Source: Ctena decussata
Lineage: Eukaryota; Mollusca; Bivalvia; Lucinida; Lucinidae
NCBI GenBank assembly: GCA_963989385.1
Contig: OZ022498.1
Span: 103,649,298-103,713,297, forward strand
Direction: 5' to 3'
DNA: 64,000 bases
Shown here: positions 1 to 47,311 of the stretch, piece by piece
How the letters are laid out: each line of letters opens with the position of its first letter
How positions within the stretch are numbered: position 1 is the stretch's first letter
The notes under the pieces: generated by a model
The model's input: the letters and a program-made list of their open reading frames with translations, nothing else
What the model was told of the DNA's origin: nothing
Databases searched by the model: none
Position numbers and translations under genes: made by a program

Positions 1-801
1 CTATAGAAATATGACATGCTACGTAACATATCCAAATAGAAAATAAATAAGAAATATTTTTTTTGATAATAAATTTGATTGGAACCTAAAAGGTTAATTA
101 AAGTAATGCGAAAAATCATGAAAATTTGGAATGTCATGGAAAACAGTACTCCTTAGAGCTATTAAAGGCATAATGATGTTCTTATCAAACCTACACAAAG
201 CCAATATACCTTTCTGCAAGAAAGAATTAATTGAAGCATTGTTTTTAGAAAAATATTGATGGAATTTAAAAGGTCACGGAAACTGGTCCGTCACTGCAAC
301 AGGTCGACCTACGATATCCACTCTCACGGGCATTCTTGGCAGGTATTTAGTATCTATATCGAATCAGCCCCGCTTGCTCTTTAAGTCAACCGCTGAATAT
401 TACGGTGACTCTTGTAATTGTTGACTCGACCCCTAAAAATCGGGCACCTGTCAATCAAATTAATGGCCGACGAAGACTATTATTATCAAACGAGGAATTT
501 GATTGGTCAGTAAGAATAACCTTTTGAGTATGACCTATTAGAGCGTTTTTGATTGGCTTACTCCACCGGAAAATGTTGATTACCGAAGATTGGCCGCCAT
601 TGTAGCAAAATGAACGTCGCGACTGTCATTGTTTGAGAAAAACTGGAAAAAATATGCTGCATGTGGCCTAATCGGATTAAATTATAGCAGTTGCACGCTG
701 CAGCGAAGTGCGTTTCATCTAGGTCATCTAATCAGTGTTGCTTTTAACTCTGTCAAATCTGTTTTTAAAGAGAAACATTCAATTTAATCTAGTTTTCCAA
801 A
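1..801 (+). promoter_or_regulatory. Candidate promoter and 5' leader of PBX
   Basis: This stretch lies directly upstream of the PBX start codon and contains no recognisable coding exon. Three inverted CCAAT boxes (ATTGG) sit at about 502, 552 and 589, spaced 50 and 37 bases apart. An ETS-like 'accggaaa' lies near 565 and a YY1-like 'ccgccattgt' near 594. That combination is typical of TATA-less promoters and would put transcription start near 600-650. If the leader starts there, three short upstream ORFs precede the main ATG (610-636, 654-671 and 661-687). No TATA box or splice signal stands out. The motifs are seen; the promoter role and start site are inferred. Confidence 0.45.
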
Positions 802-36965
<36,164 letters not shown>

Positions 36966-37090
36966 ATGTAACCTTCACCTTTTAACCTCACGACGTCTTC
37001 GCTAACACACCACCTCCACGATTGTTAACCCACGCATGTTCCTACCAAATACCTTATTCTTTCCAATAAAACTCCTATACTTTAAAGGAT
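36966..37090 (+). terminator. Proximal PBX 3' UTR with candidate poly(A) signal
   Basis: The first AATAAA after the stop codon is at 37065-37070 ('tccaataaaactcc'). It would give a very short 3' UTR of about 120 bases. PBX mRNAs usually have longer ones, so a more distal site is equally possible. 37091-37740 contains no clear gene; a weak family G fragment lies near 37430-37520. Confidence 0.4.
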
Positions 37091-37859
37091 TATATTTGAT
37101 TCTAGCCATGAGCGGGAAACTCATTCATCCATGGAATTCTGCAGAAGAGACTTCAACTAGTGGTGCAGACGACAGTTACAGGAAGTGAAAGGATAATCTG
37201 TCTGCTGCATCAATTGATGAAAGCTGTGCTGAGTGCTATAAATCTGAACATTGAAACTCATAAAAGCAATTCAAAGAAGAAGAAATATTTTAAATGGACA
37301 GATTTATCTTAGCTGTTGAACAGTATTGTCAGTTGAGATGTTATAGAATGTAGATAGCTAGACAAATATGAATACATATTTAGAGGGCCTGCATGGAAAA
37401 TATACAAAAACAACATTATCGGCTACATGCTTAAGTTTTTCTGCCAACAGCACAAAAGGGAAAACTTTTGTGTCCTCCTGTTTGCTTCTATGGAGGATGA
37501 AGCCCTTCCAAATGGGGGTCTCATCTCAAACAGTTGCCAGGATGTGCTGTCATGTGGCATTTGTTGCCACCATGCAGGCCTTCATTAGAAGCCAAATCTG
37601 TTTTGTTAGGTTTTAAGTGCTAACTAGCCATAAATTTGCACACGTTTTAGTGTTGTTGAAAAACAAGTCAAGTTCTACCTGTATATAAATAGAAATATTT
37701 GAAACGTAATACATTTTCATCAAACAATAATTCTCTAATTGTTGCCCATTAATGTTCAGTACAGTCTTGATAAATCAGAAACATGGTACCAGTTGTATTT
37801 TTGCCAGTCACATATATTGTGGAATCCCATTTTATCATACAACTGCTTTAAAACTATTT

Positions 37860-38410
37860 GATAACAGGGATATGATAAATTTTGATGATATCATAGTAAG
37901 CAAATTGAGCAAATGTTATCGTACAAGTTTGTCTCAATGCCTGATTGGCCAGACATAGACGTTTGAAACAATAACATTCAATTGGCTGAATGATGTCGAA
38001 TTATGAAAAAGTGCAAACACAACATAATTTCCATCAAGATAGGCTTTATTTACATTCTTTTTTTTTGTCAAACTCATATAGCTGTATTATGCATGATTAA
38101 CAGAAAACCAGGTTAGTTTCTTTTAACCCATTGCTTTCTGGGTATTTTTTATTGCCTGCTGAAATTGTCGTCTGCATCAAAAATCAAGAATATTTTGACA
38201 ATATGGGTCTAACTAACTCTTGTAGAAATGATGTCTAGGCAGCAAACTGAGATCCAAACTGTTTGCCCAGATATCTCTAAAGGGGTATCCCGTATAGAAT
38301 GGGTTAATTTCATGTTTATCAGGCTCAGTATGAAGATGTGAAATGGCTAGGCAAACCTCGCCATTCCAACACATTGCCTGACTGGCCCAATAAACATGGT
38401 TCAGAAGGAG
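37860..38410. repeat. Dispersed repeat interrupted by a family I MITE (38123-38306)
   Basis: The flanks match the repeat at 21660-21975. The insert has 'ttaacccattgctttctggg' and '..gaatgggttaa' inverted ends, as at 18006-18251, with a shortened inner hairpin. Confidence 0.5.
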
Positions 38411-38843
38411 TTAATGTGAATTACTGTGAAGAGGTTATACTTATAAGATTCCACAGTGTATGTGGCTGTAGAGAAATATGAAAGAAAATAATGCCCAGAT
38501 TCTTGCCTGTCAAGAGGTTTCTTACATTAGCTGCCAATTGTACATAAAAATTCTGTAATTTACAAATTACACACTGTCCAAATTATTGTGATGTACATTG
38601 AAATTTTATTACATTTTATCCTTTTACAGTTGTGACTGAACACTAATATGAACACACAGTTCTAAATAAGACACTTACGTGATGATAATTATGGGATTTT
38701 TTCCAATACCTCATTAAAAACGAATGTTTTTTTTCCAGTATCCCATTAAAACCAAATGTCACATGAAGGCAGTTCAAATGTGTCATCAAAACATATGTTT
38801 TGATGGAGATTTAAGGAAAATTATCTCAGAATTATCATCAGTT

Positions 38844-39082
38844 GAGCCACAACACGACAAAACCAACAAAGTGGCATTTGTGCCCAGGAAAGACTTTGAT
38901 CAGCCTAGACATCTGCCCAGTCTGATCAGAGTCTTTGCTGTGCTATTAAAGGGTAACTGAGGGTCTAAGCTAACTCCATGTGGCCAACAAAGACTCTAAT
39001 CAGACTGGGCGGATGCCCAGGCTGATCTGAGTCTTTGCTGGGTGTACATGCCACTTCGTTGGTTTTGTCACGTCGCGGTTCA
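38844..39082. mobile_element. Foldback MITE, family A
   Basis: Ends are 'gagccacaacacgacaaaac' and '..gtcacgtcgcggttc'. Inner arms 'gatcagcctagacatctgcc' and 'ggatgcccaggctgatctga' are preserved. Intergenic. Confidence 0.8.
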
Positions 39083-39370
39083 GTTACTTTCTGTGGTCAG
39101 TTAAACAAAAAATATCAGTAGGGAGGTGATTGTTATTTTCAACAAACAATGGCAAAGAACATTGAGCCTATTTTGCTCGAGATGGCTTTTTCACGTCTTG
39201 TTTATATTATTATTATTAATAGTGGCCAAGAAAAAGTTGTGTTGCACTTTCATCTATTGTTTGCATATTGGTGCATATTTATTTTAGTGACGAGAATCAG
39301 TAGAATCGGGTTTTAAAGCTATCACTTGTATTTTGGCTCTGTCTGTTTCTTAAATGAACATGTTGAGAAT

Positions 39371-39612
39371 TGAGGCAAAAGGATGTACTTTCAAGGGCAG
39401 CAACTCTGCCATTTAAATTTTTGCCTTCTTTCTGAGTGGGGGTCAACTCTTAAAGGAAAGAATTTGCTCCTCAAGGAGCAAATTCTTTCCTTTAAGAGTA
39501 GACCCCAATTGGAAATGCTTCTTCACACAGGGAAGCAAAAAAAGAAAGTCATGAAAGTTGTCTCCCTTTGAAAAAATGGCCGAAAAACATGGAAATGTAC
39601 CTGTTCACCTTA
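39371..39612. mobile_element. Foldback MITE, family G (best-preserved copy)
   Basis: The central hairpin is close to perfect: 'gggggtcaactcttaaagga' pairs with its complement across 'tgctcctcaaggagca'. The right side carries 'aaagtcatgaaagttgtctc' and ends 'gttcacctta'. Confidence 0.8.
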
Positions 39613-39831
39613 AAGAAGCTCAAGATAAGATTATCCAATGAGTTTGTGGATAATTTCAATATAGAAATTTTTATGTCCTAACATGGTCATTTTAGAAGGG
39701 ATTCAGCCAAGATACAGATATTTTTGTTGCATGTAATCATCTATAAATCAGTTTTCTTTGGTGTTGAGTGTTTACAAACAATATCACATTTTAGATGTTA
39801 AAATTTGTTTTATTCCTGAGAAGTCATATTG

Positions 39832-40212
39832 TACCCTATTTCTTCGATTATAAGACGGAGGTTTTTCCCTTTCAAATCAATTCCAAAACTCTAGATCAAT
39901 CTTATAAGCCCAGATGGATCTAGATTTTTGGGATTGTTTTATAAGGGAAAAAACTCATCTTATCGCTGAATTTCATAAGACTGATTTTTGAGGTACTTTT
40001 GGTACCATATTTATTTGACTATAAAACAGTTTTTCTGTATCTATAGAATGACCCCAATTATCTGAATCAGTCTTATGAAATTCTGCTATGAGTTCTTTCC
40101 TTCTTAAACAATCCGAAAAATCTAGATCTGTCAGATAAGACAGATCTAGAATATTTTTATTGTTTTGGAAGGGGGAAAAAAATGGTCTTTATAACAGAAG
40201 ATTTACGGTATA
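39832..40212. repeat. Two neighbouring family D elements
   Basis: Units 39832-39998 and 40003-40212 both have outer 'ttatttgactataaaac'-like ends, 'catttcataagactgattt'-type subterminal blocks and the 'tctagatc' hairpin. They appear to be two insertions in opposite orientation around 'ggtac'. Confidence 0.6.
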
Positions 40213-40507
40213 TTTTGATTCATGTCATGAGAAAATTTTGTCTAATGCCAAGCAAAGGCTAGATCAGTCTTCAGTCCACCCAGGTCCTTCTTATATTGCT
40301 CTGTAGAGCCTCAAAGTATGTAAATTGTACGACAAGAGCACAAGATCCAGTCAGACTGCAGTGGCTTATCCGAGTCTTCACACTTTGCACATAGCAAGGG
40401 TTTTCATGGCATGGATCGTTTATGTTATTTTGGTGCTAAATATTCTTAAGTTTTAAACGTAGATTTCTGTCTTAGTCTTTGCTTTAAACTTGTACCATTT
40501 TGAGCAA

Positions 40508-40619
40508 AAAGTAGGGTCAGCATTATGCTGTATATAGTCCTTACAGAAGACTTCATGTTTTGCAAAGTAGGGTCAGCATTATGCTGTATATAGTCCTTAC
40601 AGAAGACTTCATGTTTTGC
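40508..40619. repeat. Perfect 56-bp tandem duplication
   Basis: The unit starting 'aaagtagggtcagcattatg' occurs at 40508-40563 and again at 40564-40619 with no difference that I can see. It is a recent local duplication. Confidence 0.9.
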
Positions 40620-40649
40620 AGCTGTTGAGTATAGGAGCACTCTAATAAT

Positions 40650-40772
40650 TAGGGAAGAGTCGGGTTAATTCGGACAGTGACATTGTTTCGTTTATATGTC
40701 AGGGTTTTTTTCACTGTTTGCAATGAAATGTCCGAATTTACCCCTCTGTCCGAAATTACCCGAGTCTACCCT
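40650..40772. mobile_element. Foldback MITE ('agagtcgggt..acccgagtct')
   Basis: 'gggaagagtcgggttaattc' and '..gaaattacccgagtctaccc' are inverted ends. A second copy at 63736-63955 has the same ends and a family C-type hairpin in the middle. Confidence 0.7.
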
Positions 40773-42380
40773 ATATGTCAAAGCAGTAAATTTTGGGACA
40801 TTTATAGAATACTGCAGAATTTACAGATTCATTGGAAGTGTACTTAGAATCATGAAAATTTATACATAAAAAAAGTTCCATTTTTTAAAGATCTGACCTA
40901 ATTAGAATCTCAATTCTTGTCTCTCCATTGTACATGTATTGTCCTTAACGACAGTCTGTAAATGATAGTGTTCTTAACCCATAAATGAACTCTGCCTTTG
41001 TCTTGTTCATTTACCGTTCTTATATACCCTGATTAAACTTCCTATGGAGCAATCAAATGACCCCAAAGGATCAGTCTGTCCTTACTTTAGGCTACTTGCA
41101 AAAGTGTCTGTTTACCTTTGGCAGGTAAAAAATAAAGTGACTTTCAATAAACTAACTTATGGGTAAGTGATTGTTATTGGACCAAGATTGGTCATGATTT
41201 AATGGGATTTCTTGAATCATCTCTAATGTGGATTCAGGTTAATCAGAAAATGTGGACTCCTTAATGATAATGTCAGCAAATATTTTGGATTCATCATGAC
41301 AGATTTCAAACTTGAGAATAAAAATTCTGTCTCAGTATATATTATTTGTGACACATCGGTAATTTGAGCTTTAATGTGATGTATTCACGGGTAACATATT
41401 TTTCACCTTTTGTATTATTTTATGGAGAAACTTGATAATAAAACTTGCATTCACTCAAACTCTACCATTGACTATAATCAGAGATAAACAGCCATATCTT
41501 TATACGCTTTACAAACGACTTACTAATCTTCTAATTGATTACAAGATTCTTTGCCGCACAAGTGACAAATATACTGTACAGAATCAGCTGCAACATACAT
41601 GAAAGGTCCTTACATTATCTGAACAGTGAACTTGATTATGACCAACCTGTGCATCCATACATTACAAATGTACACTATGGAAGCCATGAAATCAACCAGC
41701 AAACCAGTGTTTGCTGGTTGATTTCATAGAGTGCATAGTTAAAATTTGTAGGCTCTGATCAGACCATGCTGTTGGCGAAAGTAATAAAGGTCATTCATGT
41801 GTGTTGCAGCTCAGTTTGATGCTACACTATCTCAGTACATTTCATTGTTTTCTTTTAAATTATCTGCTAGATTTCTCATACTTCAAATAGGAGCATCTCT
41901 TGTGGTTTCTAAGTCGGTAACTAAGGGTGCCATAAGATCAAATAGTTGCCATGGTTACATTTTATTGAAAATCAAAATAAACATATTTATCATGTTATAG
42001 ATGTTTAGCTGGCATAAGAATAGTTGTAATGTTCACCTGTAAACCAATACCAGTTGAGGTGAAAACCCTTGGACTATTCTGTAAGGTAAGGTAGACTGGT
42101 TCTAAGGTTTACATATGAAAAAGACTACTTATTCCTATGACCAGTCTGTGACATAAATGTTATGTAGTAATGTACTCATTGTGTGAATGCTGAGTGAATT
42201 TTATAGCTGTGACTGGCTATATTTGAATTCAAAGATCATACTGTTGTATAATAATAATGTTGAAACATTTAAAACTGAGAATCACTGAATTGGTTGAAAC
42301 CAGTTTATCAAAACGAGAAATAGAGTTTATAACATTACTGGCAAACAACTATCATTTCATCGAAATGAAGATATACATTG
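40773..42380. other. Intergenic stretch with one hairpin
   Basis: Apart from a hairpin at 41669-41740 ('atgaaatcaaccagcaaacc' with complement), I see no gene, exon or clear repeat here. Open frames are short and lack splice context or conserved motifs. Confidence 0.5.
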
Positions 42381-42382
42381 AA

Positions 42383-42523
42383 ATCAGAGCTCTAGATAAA
42401 GTAGGGGAGATAATTCATATTTCTCACCTAAACATATGCTTTGACCTGGCTGTACTTTAAACTGCATTTTACTGCTTTACCAAGAAGCAGTTGTTTTGAG
42501 GGGTCACAACATTTGTTTTTGCA
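42383..42523. mobile_element. Diverged family B MITE
   Basis: Left end 'cagagctctagataaagtag' and later 'gaggggtcacaacatttg' are family B blocks. The left arm and centre are decayed. Confidence 0.5.
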
Positions 42524-42879
42524 GTATGCACCAAGTCTCAAAATTTTCCTTAGACTGAAATGAATGCTGCATTCTAACACTGGTGGGGTTTATAGCTAGT
42601 GGTGTAATCTAGTGATATATTGCATGACAAACCACTGGGCAGACTAGTCTGACGTTTTTAGTGTCATTCAAATGTCATTTGGATTCGTTTGGTGACGTTG
42701 ATTTTCATTTTAGTGAAGACAGACAATGTAACATTGTTTTCTCATATCAAAATCTTACTAAATACATGTAAACACCTCTGTCACAGTCAAACTTGTTTGC
42801 CAGATTTCTTCATGTTATCATTGCCAAAAACTGGAGAAACCTGAAGGAAACACTTAAGTTTTCGTTGTTTCATGTGTGT

Positions 42880-43051
42880 TAGAATCGAAATAGATGCTTG
42901 CTTGCAAGTTATTTGTTGCCCAATATATCACTGGTTGGAGGTAAGTTATGAAGTGGATATATCACTTGCGCTTTGCGCTCATGGAAGATCCACTTCATGA
43001 CTGACCACCAACCAGTGATATATTGGGCAACAAATTACTGTAAGCCAGAAT
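42880..43051. mobile_element. Foldback MITE ('tttgttgcccaatatatcac')
   Basis: Arms 'ttgttgcccaatatatcact' and 'agtgatatattgggcaacaa' pair perfectly over about 27 bases. An inner 'gaagtggatatatcac..' pair and 'gcgctttgcgc' lie at the centre. Confidence 0.75.
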
Positions 43052-43490
43052 CTATTTCTTAAATGGCGTAGCCAAGTTATTTTCATTTCAGAGCTCAAAT
43101 GGATTTCTGCTCACTCACTATAAAAACATAGCTTGTGATCCATCAAAGCAGTTTTATTGTGCCAGTCACAGCATTATTTAATAGAGAAGTAAGAAATTAT
43201 CCCGTAATAATCATCAATAAAAATCCCTTGTCTGGAGCCCTGACCATCTGTAAGCTAGAATCACTGCCTTAAGCATCAGTTTTCAGAAAAGAAAATGAGC
43301 AAATGTCAAATAAACTGTTTCAGGTTCTGTAAATATTGCATGAACATAGAAATGAGCTCCATATTGTAAGTATGTGTAGAGAGCCGTACAGATCTATGCT
43401 TGACATGGAATTCATTTCATTGTGGTCATTTATTTATCATAACATAGCTCAGCATTTTCTGCTGTGAGCTGGTTATTAACGAATCAGTTC

Positions 43491-43694
43491 AGAGCTCCAG
43501 ATAAGGCGGGGTTTTGGGGATAATTCTTAGATAATTTTTCTTATTTCTCATTGAAAACATATGTTGTGAGCCCTCATTAGAACTGTCTCAGCACGACAGT
43601 TCTAATGATTGGTCACAACATATGACAAAATGCAGAAATTTGGAAAATTATCCCATAAATTATCAATGTTTCTCCTCCATATCTGGAGCTCTGA
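43491..43694. mobile_element. Foldback MITE, family B (well preserved)
   Basis: Ends 'agagctccagataaggcggg' and '..ccatatctggagctct' are inverted. Inner 'acatatgttgtgagccctca' and 'attggtcacaacatatg' pair. The centre is 'gtctcagcacgac'. Confidence 0.8.
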
Positions 43695-43805
43695 TATGAA
43701 TATTCAAATCAGTCTCAATACCTATCATAAAGTGCAAGACTACACATTCAGATAAGTATGGATTAAGGCAAATGGGTAAGCTTCCATATATTCCTGCCAT
43801 GTTTG

Positions 43806-44280
43806 GCTTGCCTGTACGAAAGTACAGAGAGCTTTTGTTGTCACTTGAACGTTGGCGTGGGCGTCACACTTTAAAGTTTTACTTCAAAGTTTTTTTTTTG
43901 TGACGGGCAAGGCACTGCAGGGGAGCTATCCTGTACGTAGACAGGTCTTGTTATAAATGAAACCATCTTCAGTGACTTCCTGTTTGTTTCATTGGGTGAC
44001 AAACCCTGCCAAAATGGGTGGACAAATCCTTTAAAACTTCACTGAAAAGGGAAGCTTAAATGGAAGTGGCCCTTGCTTGGTAGAGAACACCGACAGAAGC
44101 ACCTTCGAGAATGCAAACTGAAATAAATAGTTTCAGTTATATGCTTCCCCTGAAAGTATACCCATTTACCTAAATGCTTTTTCATCCTTCATAAAACATC
44201 TTGTGGTCCCCTCTTAGGAACCTTTACTGGTCTAATGAGGGGCCACAACGTATGTTTTATCGGGAAATGAGAAAACAGCC
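43806..44280. repeat. Dispersed repeat fragment, worn family G copy and family B remnant
   Basis: 43806-43935 matches the repeat at 2223-2330. About 43960-44175 has family G blocks ('aaaatgggtggacaaatcc', 'atgcttcccctgaaagtata'). About 44195-44280 has a shortened family B arm pair ('ttgtggtcccctcttagg', 'gaggggccacaacgta'). Confidence 0.5.
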
Positions 44281-44561
44281 TTTATATGATGTGACAGAGG
44301 GAAACGTTATCAATCTCGGACAAAGTTGAATTATAACTATTTCGTTTATTTAATCAGATATACATTGGCATCACAGTTTATTTTGGTTGTGAAAATTGAG
44401 ATCATATTGTTGTGAGAGTCTTTTTATAAAACTTCATTGCAATTTCTTTACATTGTAGTCACTTTGCACTGGCCCATTGTTTAACTGTTGGAGCCTGGGC
44501 AAAGATGGTATTCTTGCTTTAATAGCAAATGCACTGACCATTCTTTCCCTGCATAATATAT

Positions 44562-44779
44562 GAGCCGGGACACAAGAAAACCAACATTGTGGTTGTGCAC
44601 CCAGCACAGACTCAGATCAGTCTGATCAGACACTTCGCTAAGCGCTTAAAGGTAGCTAAAGGTCTCAGCTACCTTCATGCGGACAGCGGAGACTGTGATC
44701 AGACTGGGCAGATGCCCAGGCTGATCTGAGTCTGCGCTGGGCGCACAACCACATTGTTGGTTTTCTGGTGTCACGGCTC
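44562..44779. mobile_element. Foldback MITE, family A (first of a close pair)
   Basis: Ends are 'gagccgggacacaagaaaac' and '..ctggtgtcacggctc', with TATA-like flanks on both sides. Part of the left inner arm is deleted. It lies 216 bases from the next family A copy. Confidence 0.8.
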
Positions 44780-44994
44780 ATATGGACGAAACTGAAAGCA
44801 ATAACAAAGCGCACAGCAAAAAACCATGAACAGACACTGCCAGTCATCAAACACACTAGAGCCTCTTCTTTATAAAGCAAATTTGATGTGTTACTATCAC
44901 TTCAGGACTTGATTGTGACTCACCTACAAAGGAATACACGGCAAATGAGCTTTAAAAATTTGTCTTGTCTTCCTTTGTAGTTTAGTCTTGATAT

Positions 44995-45230
44995 GAGCCG
45001 CGACACAACAAAACCAACAATGTGGTTGTGTGCCCAGCACAGACTCAGATCAGCCTGGGCATCCGCCCAGTCTGATCAAAGTCTTCGCTGTCCGCATGAA
45101 GCTAGCTTACACTCTCATCTACCCTTTAAGCACTTAGCGAAGAGTCTGATCAGACTGGGCGGATGTCCCGGCTGATCTGAGTCTGCGCTGGGCGCACAAC
45201 CACATTGTTGGTTTTCTCGTGTCGTGGCTC
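44995..45230. mobile_element. Foldback MITE, family A (second of a close pair)
   Basis: Ends 'gagccgcgacacaacaaaac' and '..ctcgtgtcgtggctc' flank long, nearly complete arms ('gcagactcagatcagcctgg' and complement). The two neighbouring copies in direct or inverted sense could pair with each other. Confidence 0.85.
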
Positions 45231-45381
45231 ATATAATGCTATTCACTTATAACAACATGCATTTTTAGGACCCCAAAAACTGGGCAATATAGGGACTGTT
45301 TTGAATAATAAGCATGTCCAGATTCACTGTACAAGAAGCAGATTATGAAGTTTAAGGTAAAACAGTACACTTTCAGGCAAA

Positions 45382-45592
45382 ATAACTCAAACATTTGATT
45401 TTTGCCTCCCATCTAATGGGGGTCAACTCTGAATGGAAAGAATTTGCACCTCTAGGAGCAAATTCTTTCCTTTAAGAGTAGACCCCATTACAGAAGAGCT
45501 ACATCTTCCAGGGAAGCAGACAGGAAGTCACAAAGTTTTTCCCCTTTGAAAAGCTGGAGGAAAATCATGGAGGTGTATCCATACACCTTAAG
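45382..45592. mobile_element. Foldback MITE, family G
   Basis: 'gggggtcaactctgaatgga' pairs with 'tcctttaagagtagacccc' around 'tgcacctctaggagca'. The right arm carries 'ggaagtcacaaagtttttcc' and ends near 'gtatccatacacctta'. Confidence 0.75.
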
Positions 45593-45791
45593 TATGAAAG
45601 GGCTAAACTCAGCAGGAAGTGACAACATTGAAAAGATATTGCACTGAAGAAGACCATAGTATTTGTCATCTGTGTTTGTATTCATTTTTACTAGGCTGTT
45701 GTGACATTACTGGTGAAAACACCTCGTGCATCTTTACAGAATAAAATCATATGCTTCTACACTGTTTTCCTTGTGTCCTTTTAATCCTTAA

Positions 45792-45866
45792 GCAGAGTGT
45801 CTTGCCTAATGGATAGGGTGTTAGCCTTTCACACAGGGTGTCATGGGTTCGACTCCCATAGGCGGC
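45792..45866 (+). pseudogene. tRNA-like sequence (possible tRNA pseudogene or SINE head)
   Basis: 'cctaatggatagggtg' resembles a D-arm/A box, and 'catgggttcgactcccatag' is a canonical T-arm with B box. The acceptor ends do not pair and the anticodon arm is poor (a 'tttcaca' loop would read as TTC, glutamate). So I do not call a functional tRNA. Confidence 0.4.
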
Positions 45867-45939
45867 ACATGTCCAATCTATTTTTCCTATCCAATAGACC
45901 AGGAAGTCAGCACCCAGTGTTCTGTTATGCTGAAAAAGT

Positions 45940-46208
45940 TGGTTGGTTGATTTGATGCTTAACGTCCACGGTAAACAACTAAGGTCATGTCGGGACGGTC
46001 AGTTAACCTAACCACACTGTTCCTGGGCAGGCTTAGACCTCCTAAGCGGTTAACCAGTACTAAGTGCACATACTTTCCCCAGTAACTGACAACTGCCCTT
46101 CTTGAATCAGCGGAAGGAGAAACGAAAGTATGTGGCCAGACCGGGATTCGAACCCAGGACCTCTGACTTACGAGTCAGGTGCCCTACCGATTGCACTACC
46201 CGGCCCGG
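45940..46208 (-). mobile_element. tRNA-derived SINE, family F, with 12-bp target duplication
   Basis: Read on the minus strand, the head 'gggtagtgcaatcggtaggg' and 'ctgggttcgaatcccggtct' have good A and B boxes. A ~200-bp body follows, ending in 'aaatcaaccaacc' repeats. The flanks carry 'tgctgaaaaagt' at 45928-45939 and 46209-46220. Copies of the family lie at 46547-46812 and 51197-51474. It may belong to the MetaSINE group reported in bivalves; unverified. Confidence 0.88.
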
Positions 46209-46512
46209 TGCTGAAAAAGTGGTATCAGGGTGGCACAAGCTTAACAGATACTGATCATTTCTCTTCGTTGAGCAGCATCCCCACAAAATATTACTAAATA
46301 TCACAAGACTAATTTCAAGAACTTGCTTGGACATTTGCAAATTTGTGCCATGGACCATCCATTAGAGGACTTTGATACACTGTGGCAAAATACCCAGGTG
46401 AGCGATGTTAGGCCCATTTGAGCCTCTTATTAAATCTGTAGAAATGTATATTGTGATAACTAACTTGATGCATGCAAGGGTGAAATTTGAAGGACCTGGG
46501 ACCCTGGCCCAG

Positions 46513-46915
46513 AGGTTATAAAACGAGTACATTCTCGAACTCAAAACGCAGGGCCGTGTAGCGCAATCGGTAGGGCACCTGACTCATAAGAGGTCCTGGG
46601 TTCCATACCCTGTCTGGCCACACACTTTCGTTTCTTCTTCCGCTGATTCAAAAAGGGCAGTTGTCAGTTACTGGCGAAAGTATGTGCACTTAGTACTGGT
46701 TAACCACTTAGGAGGTCTAAGCCTGCCCAGGAGTAGTGTGGTTAGGTTAACTGACCTACCCGACATGACCATAGCTGTTTACCGTGGACGTTAAGCAACA
46801 AATCAATCAAATTAAAGCACACTGATTGGCTGCTTTCGAGCACATGCTCGGAAGCAGCCAATCAGTGTGCTTTGTTTTGAGTTTGAGATTATTCTCAAGT
46901 TTTATAATCTCGAAC
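46513..46915. mobile_element. Foldback MITE split by a SINE
   Basis: The left part 'gaggttataaaacgagtaca' to 'gaactcaaaa' stops at 46546. It resumes at about 46813 with 'aaagcacactgattggctgc', the palindromic centre and '..caagttttataatctcg'. The uninterrupted relative is at 19222-19363. Confidence 0.75.
46547..46812 (+). mobile_element. tRNA-derived SINE, family F, nested in a MITE
   Basis: Begins 'gcagggccgtgtagcgcaat', with T-arm 'ctgggttccatacc', and ends 'ttaagcaacaaatcaatcaa'. Part of the anticodon arm is missing relative to the copy at 45940-46208. Only 340 bases separate the two opposite-facing copies. The target duplication is not clear. Confidence 0.8.
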
Positions 46916-47311
46916 CCTGACCATGGAAGCTGAGATCAGTACATGAACCTCAAAACTGAATGATTGTCACATATCTGCGAAAGCAGGTGACCTTGTTTCA
47001 TTACTGATGGGTGACCAAGTTTCAGGGGCCTTTGGCCTTCAGAAGCTGAAACCAAAACATAACTGAACAGGATAACAAATTGCAGTGACTGGTGACATGC
47101 AGTCACACTGCAGTGGTGAGATACATTTGAAGGGCCTGGCTGTGACCTTGATAAATGTTCCTGAACCAGTTACATTTCCACCAAAGTAGGTTCAAGTGAC
47201 CTAGTTCAATGGCAGATTACTGAGAATGTTAAAAAGCATGCATTGACAAAATTTGAAAATATGGTCAACAATAGCATATTCAGCAGTTACAAAATTCTCT
47301 TTTGGAAACTC

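Noticed and set aside
44993..45175. 60-codon frame MSRDTTKPTMW...
   Set aside because: It lies entirely within a family A foldback MITE, and the same peptide appears in other copies.
46556..46620. A functional tRNA gene
   Set aside because: A and B boxes are present, but the anticodon arm is incomplete and the sequence continues into a SINE body shared with two other copies.
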